Shown here piece by piece: positions 7,701 to 16,358 of a stretch of DNA of 42,634 nucleotides. Within the stretch, counting starts at the first letter, position 1; every line of letters begins with the position of its first letter. The notes under the pieces were generated by a model, which worked only from the letters and a program-made list of their open reading frames with translations, did not search any database and was not told the origin of the DNA. The translations under genes and the position numbers were made by a program. Location: the NCBI GenBank assembly GCA_964346275.1, contig CAYFUR010000022.1, positions 1-42,634 of the forward strand. The letters are read 5' to 3'. This stretch comes from CAYFUR01 sp964346275 (GTDB taxonomy: Bacteria > Sumerlaeota > Sumerlaeia > SLMS01).

Positions 7701-9721
7701 CCGATTCCGTATTCCAGGAGAGCCGGCTCGGGGAACGAGGGCATCGCGCGCTCGTAGATTTGCTCCGCTTCCTCGTCGGTTTTTGGTTCAAGAAGGAGCG
7801 CGCGGGCAAAAGCAGCGAGAACCTCGGCGTCTTCGGGGTGGGCGGCGTAGGCTTTCCGGTAAACCTCCAGGGTCTCCTCGGAGAAATCGTGCTGGGCGAT
7901 CAGAACCCGCGCGAGAGCATAGGCCACCCGGGAATTGCGCGGGCGTTTTGCCAACAGCCGCGCGTAGTAACGCCGGGCTTCGTCGTATTCGCCGCGTTCG
8001 AACGCTGCCTCCGCCCGTTTCCGGATCCCGCGAGAGTTCACCGCCTGGACGATTTTGTAGATGCTGAAGCCTCCGATAATGATCGCGGAAATCAACACAA
8101 CCATGATCTTGAGGAAGTGTTTCTTGTACCAGATTTCCCAGCGAAGGGACCGGTAATCCGGATTATACGGATCATAAGTAACAAGATTGACGGCGGCTTC
8201 CGTGGCAGCGGACCAGTCGGAAATCTCCATGGCCGATTGCAGGTCTTCGTTCCATCCCTGGGCACGGCGCTGGAGGGCATCGCGGACCCGGCTTTCGTGA
8301 GAGGCCCACTGGCGATCAAGATAGGGACGATGATAGGGAGTGCCGCCCTGGGTCATCCATGGGGACAACGTCGGCCATGTTGCGGTCAGGCCGGATTGAA
8401 AGCTGTAGAGATGGCCGCCTTCCTGGGGGCTGAGGCCGAAAAGCACGATGGGCTCGCCTTGTCCCCCGGGCATGACGGCGGCGACCGCATGGCTCAACTC
8501 GTGGCTGAGACTTCCCTCTTTGCTTTCCAGCGAGGCGTCGTTCTCGATCCACTCGGTCATATTCCTGGTGACCTGGAGCGTTTTTTTCAGGCCGAAGACC
8601 GCCTCGGGATAGCGCCCGATCTGGGGGATGAGGGCGGCCTGAGTGCTGATGCCGCTGAAATTGCTCAAATCCTGGCGCACGATTTCGCCGCTCCTGGCGT
8701 CGAGCACCTGGATCGAGGCTTCGGAAAGCTGGAGAATGACTTCCGAGCCAGGCTCGCCATCCTTGGCAAGAAGCACGGGAGGGGAGACAGGCCCCGTAGG
8801 AAGCGCCCGGCGCCAGAGCGTCTCCATGGGAGGGACGAGGCCGGCCCGGTAAGCGAAACAGCGTACCTCGCCGCCTTTCATGGTGATCACAACTTCGTCC
8901 CGGGAATCTCCCGCCAGGTCGTAAACCAGCGGAGACACGGGAATGGGGGTCGTTTGCTGGATCAGAATCCGCGTGACTCCCGCCGAGCCCTGGGAGCCTC
9001 TCACGGGATCGATGAGAAAAACGTGTCCTTCATTGGAGGTCGCGACGATGTCCTGCTGGTCCGTGAAACGGACTCTTCCGACGACCATGGGCGAGTGAAT
9101 CTTGGTGCCGCTGGAGTATTCCCAGGCGACTTCCAGCTCGCCCGGCGCCCTGTAATCGACCGCGTAAACCTTCCCGTCCTGGTCGACAATGATCACGCGG
9201 TCGCGGGGTCCGCCTTCGGCATTTTCCATGGTAAAGACGGTTGGCTGGACGTTGAAAGCACCGCCAATCTTTGCCTCCGCCTTCTTTTCGAGGGTCCGCC
9301 CATCGAGGATCACCACATGGCCATTCCCCGTGCCCAAGGCTATATCCAGCCGGTCCTGGCCGGCGAAATCACCAACCACGGGCGCGGTCAACCAACCGCC
9401 CTCCAGAGAGATCGAGCGAATCTCTTCTCCGTCTTCGGAGTTGTAAACGCGCAGCTTGCTCTCGACGTCGCTGAGAATCAGCTCCGGAGAGCGGGTATGG
9501 ACCAGATCAACGGCGAGGAGGGGATTCGGAGAGCTGAGATTGACTTTCTGATGAAACTCGGGGGTGAGCTTCTCCTGACCCAAAGCGGAACCGGCCAGGC
9601 TCAGCAACATCGCCAGTCCCAAACAAAGTTTTGGAAGAGGAAAGCGTTTCGGCAATTCAGGAATCCGGGAGTGGGGGGTCATACGGGATAAAGACGCCAG
9701 ACTTTGTTGAGAAGGTAACAT
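4796..9721 (-). CDS. Membrane receptor-type Ser/Thr kinase: secreted propeller, one TM, TPR array, C-terminal kinase
   Basis: A 1641-residue signalling protein. Residues 30-49 are a signal peptide or anchor ending ALGQ. Residues ~55-460 are repeated beta strands of PQQ/WD-like propeller type. A hydrophobic span at ~538-560 is followed by basic residues (RGIRKR), placing the rest in the cytoplasm. Residues ~565-1350 are many TPR-like helix pairs (for example RGEYDEARRYYARLL, QEYDEAIGCFQKT). The kinase occupies 1377-1641 and looks active: GRGAMG loop, Lys1406 in VALK, HRDIKPAN at 1500-1507, DFG at 1520, SPEQ and DIYSLG. Family knowledge suggests Hanks-type phosphotransfer; the sensing role is inferred. 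ATG 9721 has GGAAG upstream. No cognate phosphatase is adjacent. Confidence 0.93.
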   Translation of the reverse strand: MLPSQQSLASLSRMTPHSRIPELPKRFPLPKLCLGLAMLLSLAGSALGQEKLTPEFHQKVNLSSPNPLLAVDLVHTRSPELILSDVESKLRVYNSEDGEEIRSISLEGGWLTAPVVGDFAGQDRLDIALGTGNGHVVILDGRTLEKKAEAKIGGAFNVQPTVFTMENAEGGPRDRVIIVDQDGKVYAVDYRAPGELEVAWEYSSGTKIHSPMVVGRVRFTDQQDIVATSNEGHVFLIDPVRGSQGSAGVTRILIQQTTPIPVSPLVYDLAGDSRDEVVITMKGGEVRCFAYRAGLVPPMETLWRRALPTGPVSPPVLLAKDGEPGSEVILQLSEASIQVLDARSGEIVRQDLSNFSGISTQAALIPQIGRYPEAVFGLKKTLQVTRNMTEWIENDASLESKEGSLSHELSHAVAAVMPGGQGEPIVLFGLSPQEGGHLYSFQSGLTATWPTLSPWMTQGGTPYHRPYLDRQWASHESRVRDALQRRAQGWNEDLQSAMEISDWSAATEAAVNLVTYDPYNPDYRSLRWEIWYKKHFLKIMVVLISAIIIGGFSIYKIVQAVNSRGIRKRAEAAFERGEYDEARRYYARLLAKRPRNSRVAYALARVLIAQHDFSEETLEVYRKAYAAHPEDAEVLAAFARALLLEPKTDEEAEQIYERAMPSFPEPALLEYGIGRCLMAGGNYEEAGKRLRSALRGGVATEPLYGALCDVYLQTGNVTAKALPVFQQQFASRRNEPEFLKAYLSACIDAKKMDQPVESLCQAVLEHVPGHIPAYLHLARIQMQKKQMGAAIDEIRSALEIEPDNGEAMLLLAQCFKAQNRRDDEALQTYLRALGFEPGNAEFLRNVASIYFERGQFDQDAVQIYRASYQYNPNDATTLKALARTAELAQDHALAIEALETLSRLGQMTPEYTIQLADAYVKKGVSEAKTEKVFQEALRQRPEKAEYTGALASVLMRQDRTTAESIPVYEKHLANQPKDLEVGRQLAKTYIAADRYEQALKTAQRFLQQDPEDEELQRLNALASLYDNKIDEAVQEYRRILERNADDKEALVNLALAYGQKLRTDEEATELYERALAMEPDNDMLHLAMARVHGSQNDGQKAVSSYRQALKCQENNEQKVIAHLLNLLSEIPALLRIRWFLVELLVSYGHFREALEQIDFIAQKHPGQGDNTLRALETILKKDPKNVTALAQRGAMLLAAGRTEEAVRALEKAQKLQPAAPDVQEKLIQAYRELLEKKDSPEFRFKLGKIYYSQQEYDEAIGCFQKTAQDYRWEAESTKMLGKCFTGKGMLDLALQEFKKLVVDDETKELLYDLAQRYETKKDLVGAKTVYRQLFAADIGYKDVKTRFEMLSGSTSDPMAFEKTAIVQQMSEEAARRYELLDELGRGAMGIVYRARDKELEEIVALKILPDNMSNNPEAVRRFKVEARNARKLSHPNIVRIHDIGEEMGRKYISMEYVDGTDLKRKIKSNPEVRLPHDQIVRYAMETADALGYAHRLQIVHRDIKPANIMLNSNDEVKVTDFGIAKMMDSTGEGTMIGAVIGTPLYMSPEQVQGHPVDNRADIYSLGILLYELFNGRPPFTEGDLAYQHLHKDPEPIHGIPEKLWEIVSKCLEKKKEDRWEKAEDIYNAFREYQQSATGSKA

Positions 9722-9940
9722 GGTTCGCTCTGCTTCCAGCAGTCAACACCTCGCAAAGTCTCGCGTTTCGATCATCACCGCTGTCTTGTCTTATGCAATG
9801 GGTAATGGCTGGCCTGAAGGGCTCAAGCGGAAAAAACTCAGGGGATTTACTGAGCTGGCGAGCCGCCGAAACGCATTTTGCTGATGTGCTGTTTCACGAT
9901 GGAAACGGGTTTCACCACCGCTTGGCGACCCTTTTTTCCG

Positions 9941-11137
9941 TCACCAGGAAGGCCGCCGGCCAGCAAACCGCTGCATGTAATTCGCCACGTCCTGGAAAAA
10001 GAGGTATCCAATGAGCTGTTTGCCGTTGAAAACCGGCAGGTTCGGGCGGCCCAGGGCGTTGACTTTCTGGAAAGCCGCGAGGGCGCTCTGGTTCGGCGAG
10101 AGCATTTCCGATATGCCATAGGGGCGGGCCAGGCGCTCGGCGGGGACAAGGTCCCACTGATCGCGCGGGAGGCGGGAAATCTCGTCCGCGCTGATGTAGC
10201 CAAGGAGGGACTGGCCGCTGACGACGGGGAATCGATCGGCGTGGACTTTGTAAATATAATCCTCGACAACGCGGCGAATAGGCATTTCCGCGGGCACGAC
10301 GGCCTGGATCGGCCGCATCAGATCGCGCACCCGCACCGCGTCAAAGGCGCTCTTCATCTGGGCCTGGCTGTAAGAGGTGCGGGCCAACTGGTTGAGAAAG
10401 AGCCCCAGGATAATGGGCATGAAGCCGGCAAAGTTGCCGGTGAGGATATTGACACCCCCCCAGCCAATGAGGACAAAGCTGAATGCTTGGCCGCCGAGCG
10501 AGGCGATCCAGGTGGAGCGCAGATAATTCCCGGTCCAGCCCCAGACGCTCGCGCGCAGCACGCGCCCGCCATCCATGGGAAAACCAGGAATCAGGTTGAA
10601 GATTGCAAAGAAAAGATTCAGGCCGGCTACGGCCTCCAGGGCGAAGAAAAAGACCGGGGGGGCACCGGCCATCTGGAGCAAGATGCCCGGTATCCCGAAC
10701 AGGAACACACAGAGAAAAGAAACCGCCGGGCCAGCAATGGCGATGATGAATTCCTCGATGGGCCGGCGGGGTTCCTCGCGGATCTGGGCCACTCCACCGA
10801 TGATAAAGAGCGTGATACGCTCGGTTCCAATGCCATAGTGGCGCGCGGCGAGCGCGTGGCCATATTCATGGGCGAGCAGCGTGGCAAAGACAAGCAGGGC
10901 CGTGATCGCCCCGGTTGGATAGGCGACAGCCGATGCGGCGCCTGTCTGCGCGATGATTCCGTTCGCCAGCATCGCGGTGAACAGAAACAGGATCAAGAAC
11001 CAGGAGGGGTGAAGGTAAACGGGAATCCCGAGGAATTTCCCGAGTCTGAAACCTGAGGAGCGGAATAACACGAACGGTGGGTCCTTAATATCTTGCCGAA
11101 GGGATTTCACTTGGCGGCTCGCGGAATTTTGCGCCAT
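9941..11137 (-). CDS. Site-2 protease-like zinc metalloprotease (M50) with two CBS domains
   Basis: Predicted intramembrane protease. Several hydrophobic spans surround the zinc motif HEYGH (about residues 90-94 of this 398-residue reading) and the third-ligand motif NLIPGFPMDGGRVLR (Asp ~189). After the membrane core come two CBS-like modules, one beginning VRDLMRPIQAVV and one beginning ISEMLSPNQSAL. CBS pairs in this subfamily usually bind adenine nucleotides. The GTG at 11149 is an equally possible start and adds four residues; neither has a strong ribosome site. The gene is divergent from the gamma-carbonic-anhydrase gene with ~80 bp between. No sigma or anti-sigma gene is adjacent, so the substrate is unknown. 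Confidence 0.93.
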   Translation of the reverse strand: MAQNSASRQVKSLRQDIKDPPFVLFRSSGFRLGKFLGIPVYLHPSWFLILFLFTAMLANGIIAQTGAASAVAYPTGAITALLVFATLLAHEYGHALAARHYGIGTERITLFIIGGVAQIREEPRRPIEEFIIAIAGPAVSFLCVFLFGIPGILLQMAGAPPVFFFALEAVAGLNLFFAIFNLIPGFPMDGGRVLRASVWGWTGNYLRSTWIASLGGQAFSFVLIGWGGVNILTGNFAGFMPIILGLFLNQLARTSYSQAQMKSAFDAVRVRDLMRPIQAVVPAEMPIRRVVEDYIYKVHADRFPVVSGQSLLGYISADEISRLPRDQWDLVPAERLARPYGISEMLSPNQSALAAFQKVNALGRPNLPVFNGKQLIGYLFFQDVANYMQRFAGRRPSW

Positions 11138-11220
11138 GAAGAGCGGCACCGGCCAGCCTGCCTCGACTCATTGGAAACCAGGGTGAGGCAATTTCTTTGC
11201 CGGGAGCACGGAAAATCGAC

Positions 11221-11763
11221 ATGCCTGTTATCCCTTTTGAAGGCCATTATCCCAAAATCCATCCCACGGCGTTTATTGCTCCGACCGCGTTGGTGCTCGG
11301 CGACGTGGAAATCGGCGAATACTCCACGGTCTGGTATGGCTGCGTCCTGCGAGGCGACCTGGATCCGATCCGCATCGGCCACCACAGCAATGTCCAGGAT
11401 AACTCGGTTCTCCATACGGGCAAGAATGAGCCGTGTCTCATCCACGATTATGTCACCGTGGGACACATGGCTATCGTCCATGGATGCGAGATCAAGAGCG
11501 GCACCCTGGTGGGCATGGGAGCCTGCGTGCTGAACCGTTCGGTGATCGGCGAGGAGTGCATCATCGGCGCGAAAGCCCTCGTGACCGAGGGCAAGGCCTT
11601 CGATCCCCGCACGATGATCCTTGGATCGCCGGCGAAAGCCGTTCGCGAGCTGACGGAAAAGGACCTGGAACCCGTGCGCACCTTCACCGAGCGCTATGTC
11701 AAGAATGGCCAGCGCCATCGCGCGGCCCTGGAGGAATGGGACCAGTCGGCCGGCAAAGGCTGA
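11221..11763 (+). CDS. Gamma-carbonic-anhydrase-like left-handed beta-helix protein
   Basis: A 180-residue trimeric hexapeptide-repeat protein of the YrdA/PaaY/CaiE group. Imperfect hexapeptides run from PTAFIAPTALVLGDVEIG to about LVTEGKAF. The three metal-ligand histidines are present, in SVLH, TVGH and IVHGC. The C-terminal RTMILGSPAKAVREL followed by a helix is typical. Members bind Zn or Fe, and carbonic anhydrase or acyltransferase-like activity varies, so the exact reaction is uncertain. I preferred ATG 11221 to the TTG at 11197. It ends 13 bp before the membrane glycosyltransferase gene, so the two are likely cotranscribed. Confidence 0.92.
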   Translation: MPVIPFEGHYPKIHPTAFIAPTALVLGDVEIGEYSTVWYGCVLRGDLDPIRIGHHSNVQDNSVLHTGKNEPCLIHDYVTVGHMAIVHGCEIKSGTLVGMGACVLNRSVIGEECIIGAKALVTEGKAFDPRTMILGSPAKAVRELTEKDLEPVRTFTERYVKNGQRHRAALEEWDQSAGKG

Positions 11764-11776
11764 TCCCCCGCGCGCA

Positions 11777-13432
11777 ATGAGCTCCTCCACGATCCCCCAC
11801 CGCCGATGGGTCCCCTTTGTCCTTCTGGGTGCAATGTGGCTGCTGCTTGCCCTGCTGGTCATTCCGACTTGGGGGTGGACCTACTGGGATTTTGGCGATG
11901 GAAACTATTTATATATCGCCCGGCGGGTGCGCGAGGGCCTGACCCTTTACAAGGATATCCTCGCTCCCCAGCCGCCGCTCCACACGCTGGGCGGCGTGGC
12001 GGCCGAGTCCATCGGCGCCGCGGCCATGGACAGCGCGCTCTCTGGCGTGCGCGTCTATAATCTGCTTGTGCGCATGGCGGCATCACTCGTGGTGATGCTG
12101 CTGGCGTGGCGTTCTTTCGGATGCGCCTTCCGCGCCGTGGCGAGCGCGGCGATTTATCTGAGCCTTCCCATCGGGTTCTGGTGGTCGCTGAGCTATCAGA
12201 GCGAAAACCTGGAAGTCGTCTTCCTCGTGGCCGCGCTTTTTTTTCTCATCAGTTGGGACAAACGCCAGGCCGCCATCGCCGGGGTATTCAGCGCCCTGGC
12301 CTGCCATGTCAACATGACGGCCTTCCCTTACCTGCTGGCCAACGGGCTCTTTCTCGCCTGCCGCCGATGGCAACTGTTGCCTTGGTATCTGGGCACGGGA
12401 GCCGGGGTCTATGCAGCCGGCGCCCTCGCGGCCAATGCGTGGACCGATGGCTTCTTTGTCAGCAACGTCCTGCTCAACCAGGTCGGGACGTTCCCGAGGA
12501 CGGACATCCTCGCCTCGTCACCGAGCGGGCCTTCCAATTTCTGGGAATACGCCTGGGGCAAAATCCGCTCGCAAAGCGTGGAAGTGCTGCGCCTGGAAGC
12601 CGGGATGATCCTCGCCGCGCTGGCGGGCGTGCTCTATCACGTCGTCCCCGCCCCGCGCCTGCAATCCGCGGACGACACGGAGGCGCGGGATGACTGGCAT
12701 CGCACGGAGTTCCTCGCATGGAGCTTCATCGCCGGGCTGCTTTCCATCTGCTTCACGGCGAAAGGCGGCACGGTGAATTATATCTTCGTCCTGGGCGAGC
12801 CCCTGGTGGCGTGCTTCGCCGCGACGGCGCTGGTGGCGCTTTTCCGGAAATCCCTTCCCTCTGATCCCGCCGCGTGGAAAACGCTGTCCATCCGGGATAC
12901 CAGGGTTTTTCTGCGTGTCTTGTTTCCCGTGCTGATCCTCGGAGTGATCTACGTGCCGATCGTGGGAAATATCCGCCTGACCCTGAACCAAGTGCAGGCG
13001 GAACTGCCGGAGAATCGCGCCCTCGAGTTGAAGGGATTCATCGAGACCTATGCTGAGCCCGGCGACACGATCCTCGCCCCGCCGTTCTATGCATTCATGA
13101 CTGAGACCAATGTGGCGGCGGAGCTGGCGGAAAACTATATCTGGCAGATCAAATACATGAATGAGACTTTCGACCTGAAAAACTACGGCATCCCAACGAA
13201 GGACGGCGTGGAGAAAATGCAGGAGCTGGCGGGCATGCTGGAGCGCCGGGAAGTCAAGGTCGTGCTCCTCGACATGGCGCAAACTGGGCGCGTGCCCGCC
13301 GTTGCACGCGCCATCGACCAGCATTACCAGCCCGCCGAGCCCGAGCCAATCCGCACGCGCAATACCACCCTGCGGCTCTTCGTTCCAAAAGACCAGCCGT
13401 TGAAACACGTGCCGCTGACACGGCGGGATTGA
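11777..13432 (+). CDS. Multi-pass membrane glycosyltransferase-like protein (GT39/ArnT-like)
   Basis: A 551-residue protein with about nine or ten hydrophobic spans and a soluble C-terminal part from roughly residue 415. The first periplasmic loop holds WDFGDGNYLYIARRV and GLTLYKDILAPQPPL. This matches the acidic first-loop and Tyr-x-Asp pattern of lipid-phosphate-sugar-dependent transferases (PMT/ArnT type). Such enzymes move a sugar from a polyprenyl-phosphate donor to protein or lipid at the outer face of the inner membrane. Donor and acceptor cannot be told from sequence. ATG 11777 lies 13 bp after the preceding stop; the frame is open to 11696 but that would overlap the upstream gene. 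Ribosome site is weak. Confidence 0.82.
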   Translation: MSSSTIPHRRWVPFVLLGAMWLLLALLVIPTWGWTYWDFGDGNYLYIARRVREGLTLYKDILAPQPPLHTLGGVAAESIGAAAMDSALSGVRVYNLLVRMAASLVVMLLAWRSFGCAFRAVASAAIYLSLPIGFWWSLSYQSENLEVVFLVAALFFLISWDKRQAAIAGVFSALACHVNMTAFPYLLANGLFLACRRWQLLPWYLGTGAGVYAAGALAANAWTDGFFVSNVLLNQVGTFPRTDILASSPSGPSNFWEYAWGKIRSQSVEVLRLEAGMILAALAGVLYHVVPAPRLQSADDTEARDDWHRTEFLAWSFIAGLLSICFTAKGGTVNYIFVLGEPLVACFAATALVALFRKSLPSDPAAWKTLSIRDTRVFLRVLFPVLILGVIYVPIVGNIRLTLNQVQAELPENRALELKGFIETYAEPGDTILAPPFYAFMTETNVAAELAENYIWQIKYMNETFDLKNYGIPTKDGVEKMQELAGMLERREVKVVLLDMAQTGRVPAVARAIDQHYQPAEPEPIRTRNTTLRLFVPKDQPLKHVPLTRRD

Positions 13433-13493
13433 TTCCCCTGCTTCCTGTTGCTACTCTGATTCAGCAGGCAATCTCAAAGGAGACCTTATCCCT

Positions 13494-14444
13494 ATGAAAC
13501 TGATCCGTATGGCGCTGGCGCTGGCGATTCTCCTGGCTGCCGGGCTTGCCGGCCCCGCCACGGCCCAGAAGGAAAACTATGAGCTGAAGCTGGCCCTCGA
13601 AGAGGGCGACCAGTTCGATACAACCATTACCACGAAGCAGGAGATTCGCCAGGAGATGATGGGCCAAAGCCTCAGCAGAGTCCAAAACATGACCATGGAA
13701 ATCACCCAGACGGTCACCAGCGTGGACGAAGCGGGAAACATGGATGTGGTCTTCCACTTCGACCGCGTGGTCATCGAATCGGGCGAGCCCGGCAAGCTGG
13801 AGACCATCGATACCGACAACCTGCCCGAATCGCCGACGCCGGAAATGCTGATTCCCGCCACCATGGAAGGGAACTCCATCACGGTGACATATACGCCTCG
13901 ATACGCAGTGGAAAAGGTCGAAGGGATGGACGAATTGATCGAGACGGCGCTGGATGCCATGCCGGTGGAGGAATCCGTCAAAGAGCAAATGCGCGACGTC
14001 TTCAAATCCCAGTTCAGCAACCAGGCTTTTTCCAACAACCTGAAGCAAACCACGCCGGTCTTTCCCAGCAGCCCCGTGTCTCAGGGAGAGAGCTGGAACG
14101 ACGAGGTGCGCATTAAGAGAGGCTTTCCCATGGTGGTGGAGAAAACGCTCACCTTGAAAGAAGCGGGCGCGGAGAGCTTGACCCTCGATTACCGGGCCTC
14201 CGTCTCGCCGAACCCCGAGGGCGAGCCCATCTCCGTGGGGCCGATGGAATTGGATCTCAAACTGAGCGGCACCCAGGAGGGCGAGTTTCTCTTCGACCGG
14301 CAAAAGGGATTCATCAAAAGCGGAAAGACTGATCAGGACTTTAACGGAAATGCGATCATGGACCAAGCTGGCCAGCAGATGAAACTCCCCATGCAGATCT
14401 CGTCTTCCATGGAAATCAAATCGACAGAGAAAACCAGCGATTGA
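13494..14444 (+). CDS. Secreted protein, DUF6263-like
   Basis: A 316-residue exported protein. The signal peptide is MKLIRMALALAILLAAG up to about PATAQ. The mature part alternates beta strands, including YELKLALEEGDQF, VTSVDEAGNMDVVFHFD, QGESWNDEVRIK and KGFIKSGKT. This pattern resembles uncharacterised periplasmic DUF6263 proteins. No catalytic motif is visible and function is unknown. AAAGGAG lies 11 nt before the ATG. A strong terminator follows, and the gene sits 61 bp after the membrane glycosyltransferase gene, so it may be transcribed with it or on its own. Confidence 0.82.
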   Translation: MKLIRMALALAILLAAGLAGPATAQKENYELKLALEEGDQFDTTITTKQEIRQEMMGQSLSRVQNMTMEITQTVTSVDEAGNMDVVFHFDRVVIESGEPGKLETIDTDNLPESPTPEMLIPATMEGNSITVTYTPRYAVEKVEGMDELIETALDAMPVEESVKEQMRDVFKSQFSNQAFSNNLKQTTPVFPSSPVSQGESWNDEVRIKRGFPMVVEKTLTLKEAGAESLTLDYRASVSPNPEGEPISVGPMELDLKLSGTQEGEFLFDRQKGFIKSGKTDQDFNGNAIMDQAGQQMKLPMQISSSMEIKSTEKTSD

Positions 14445-14475
14445 GCCGGTAGAGGCGAAGGGTATATACGGCAGC

Positions 14476-14505
14476 GGCGGCGAGGGAGTCCTCGCCGCCT
14501 TTTTT
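14476..14505 (+). terminator. Rho-independent terminator
   Basis: Perfect 10-bp GC stem (14476-14485 with 14490-14499), 4-nt loop, then six T. It ends the plus-strand transcript of the secreted DUF6263-like gene. Confidence 0.93.
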
Positions 14506-14509
14506 GTTG

Positions 14510-15391
14510 TCAGTCGAGAAGCTCCCAGTTCGAGACAGAAGAAGCCAGGGGGAGGGAAACGGGATCGACGTTGGCGCCGGTGTAGGGCCCGGGATCTGTT
14601 CCCGAGAGAGGCGGAAAGACGCGATCATAGGCATTTTCCGAAACCCCCGCGTCGCCGCCAATCCCATCCAGGCCATCGTGGCCGGGATAGTCCACGGTCG
14701 TATCCGTGTTGTTGTTAAAGTCCACGCTGGAAGGATCGGCGGTGCTCCCGTTGTCAAAGGTGACCAGGCTGAACCCGAAGGTCGAGCTGTCGGAAAGGCC
14801 AATGGCGCTCAGGCGCGCCTTGGCCTCGAGCACGTCGTTGGTATCCGAGAGAAAGCAATCGGCATCGGCAAAGTCCGGCCCGCTCATGGTGGTGTACCAC
14901 GTGCCCGCTCCCGCGTCGTGAAAGAACTCGGGCCAGGTGGTTCCGCTTTGTGCGTTGTGAAACTGAACGATATACTCGGGATGGTCTTCGGCCCCGGCGT
15001 TGAAGCCAAGTCCCGAATCGTCTCCGAGGAAGTTCAGTCCATTGGAGTCGGAAGCGGACTGGTCGGAATCGAAACCAACACAAACGCTGACCTCGTCCGT
15101 GGTGATGATGTCGTCAAAGCGCACCAGGAGATACAACCATTCGGCATCGTGGGTCAGGCGGACCTCGGTGATGTCGTAGTTGGGGAGGGACGCGGGCGAG
15201 GGATCGCCGCGGACATCGCCCGCCTCGCCGAGATAGATCCACTCGTCACCATCAACGGCGGTGGCATGGATTTGCGAAGGTGGAGTCCCGGTCCAGTCTG
15301 ACGGATCGCCATCGATCGTGATGGTTTTGGCCCCGGCGGGCAAAGCGGCGGCCACCGAAAGGAAGAGCAGCAAAGCGTCGCGAAACGTCAT
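14510..15391 (-). CDS. Secreted protein with CBM9-like/DOMON-like beta domain
   Basis: A 293-residue exported protein with signal peptide MTFRDALLLFLSVAAALPAGA. It opens with ITIDGDPSDW and continues with ITEVRLTHDAEWLYLLVRFDD. This is the pattern of family-9-type carbohydrate-binding or DOMON-like jelly-roll modules, which in the family bind sugars or cytochrome partners. The rest is Asp/Asn/Ser-rich and shows no catalytic signature. ATG 15391 is preferred to TTG 15397. It is on the opposite strand to the DUF6263-like gene and lies downstream of the fabG terminator, so it should have its own promoter in 15392-15470. The binding partner is unknown. Confidence 0.78.
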   Translation of the reverse strand: MTFRDALLLFLSVAAALPAGAKTITIDGDPSDWTGTPPSQIHATAVDGDEWIYLGEAGDVRGDPSPASLPNYDITEVRLTHDAEWLYLLVRFDDIITTDEVSVCVGFDSDQSASDSNGLNFLGDDSGLGFNAGAEDHPEYIVQFHNAQSGTTWPEFFHDAGAGTWYTTMSGPDFADADCFLSDTNDVLEAKARLSAIGLSDSSTFGFSLVTFDNGSTADPSSVDFNNNTDTTVDYPGHDGLDGIGGDAGVSENAYDRVFPPLSGTDPGPYTGANVDPVSLPLASSVSNWELLD

Positions 15392-15471
15392 CGTCAAAGC
15401 CCCCGAATTGGCAGTTGAAAGAACTCTTTGCGATCATTCATTGGAGCGGATTGGCGATGGTCAACTGGTAT

Positions 15472-15511
15472 CAGGAAAGAAAGAATCCCCCGGGAGGGGA
15501 AACCCGGGGGA
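15472..15511 (-). terminator. Rho-independent terminator after fabG
   Basis: Stem TCCCCCGGG (15486-15494) pairs with CCCGGGGGA (15503-15511) around an 8-nt loop. In the minus direction it is followed by TTCTTTCTTTCC. It lies 42 bp beyond the fabG stop and closes the fab cluster. Confidence 0.8.
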
Positions 15512-15553
15512 ACAATCGTGGTTCAATGAATTGTCGATGGGACGGGCAGGCCC

Positions 15554-16297
15554 TTACATCCCCAGCCCACCGGTGGCTTCCAGGACCGTGCCGGTCATGT
15601 AGCTGGAGTCTTCGCTGCAGAGGAAAAGCACGGGCCCGGCGACATCCTCGGCGACGCCGATGCGGCCGAGAGGGATTTCGCTCAGCAGTTTGCCCTTCAT
15701 TTCCTCGCCCAGATCGTCGGTCATGCGCGTCTCGATGAAACCGGGGGCCACGGCATTGACCAGGATGTTGCGCGAGGCGAGTTCCTTGGCCAATGACTTG
15801 GTCAGGCCCACCATGCCAGCCTTTGCGGCGCAGTAATTCGCCTGGCCCGGGTTGCCCACAAGTCCGACGATGCTGGTGATATTGATGATCCGGCCCCAGC
15901 GCTCCTTCATCATGGGGCGCACGACGGCCTTGGACATGAGGAAGGCGCTTTTGAGGTTCACACGGTGGACGTCGTCCCAGTCTTCTTCCTTCATGCGCAT
16001 GATCAGGTTGTCGCGCGTGATGCCGGCGTTGTTGATCAGGATGGAAACGCCGCCGAATTCCTCGGCCGCGGCGGAGACGACTTTGTCGACGGCTTCGTGG
16101 TTGCCGACGTCCCCCGCGACGGCAATGGCCTTGCCGCCTTCTTTTTGAATCTCACCGGCCACCCCGCCGCAGCTTTCTTCGCGCACCGAGTTGACCACCA
16201 CGGAGGCGCCCTCGCGGGCCATGCGCATGGCGATGGCCCGGCCAATCCCCTGGCCGCCTCCCGTTACGATCACTGTTTTGCCTTCGAGCATACCCAT
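15554..16297 (-). CDS. fabG: 3-oxoacyl-[acyl-carrier-protein] reductase
   Basis: NADPH-dependent reduction of beta-ketoacyl-ACP in type II fatty-acid elongation. The 247-residue short-chain dehydrogenase has the cofactor motif TGGGQGIG (12-19), the NNAG motif (89-92), and the catalytic triad Ser142, Tyr155 and Lys159 (YCAAK). AAGGAG lies 11 nt before the ATG. It is the last gene of fabH-fabD-fabG, 61 bp after fabD. Its position in the cluster supports FabG over other short-chain dehydrogenases. Confidence 0.95.
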   Translation of the reverse strand: MGMLEGKTVIVTGGGQGIGRAIAMRMAREGASVVVNSVREESCGGVAGEIQKEGGKAIAVAGDVGNHEAVDKVVSAAAEEFGGVSILINNAGITRDNLIMRMKEEDWDDVHRVNLKSAFLMSKAVVRPMMKERWGRIINITSIVGLVGNPGQANYCAAKAGMVGLTKSLAKELASRNILVNAVAPGFIETRMTDDLGEEMKGKLLSEIPLGRIGVAEDVAGPVLFLCSEDSSYMTGTVLEATGGLGM

Positions 16298-16358
16298 GGT
16301 CGCTGTCGCTCCTTACGCGGGAAAATGAAATGGGGTCGGCGATGGGCCCTTTTGCCCG

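Noticed and set aside
7364..9691. A 775-codon open frame on the plus strand
   Set aside because: It is exactly antisense to the receptor kinase gene, has no recognisable motif, and long antisense frames are expected opposite GC-rich coding DNA. The minus-strand protein has clear domains.
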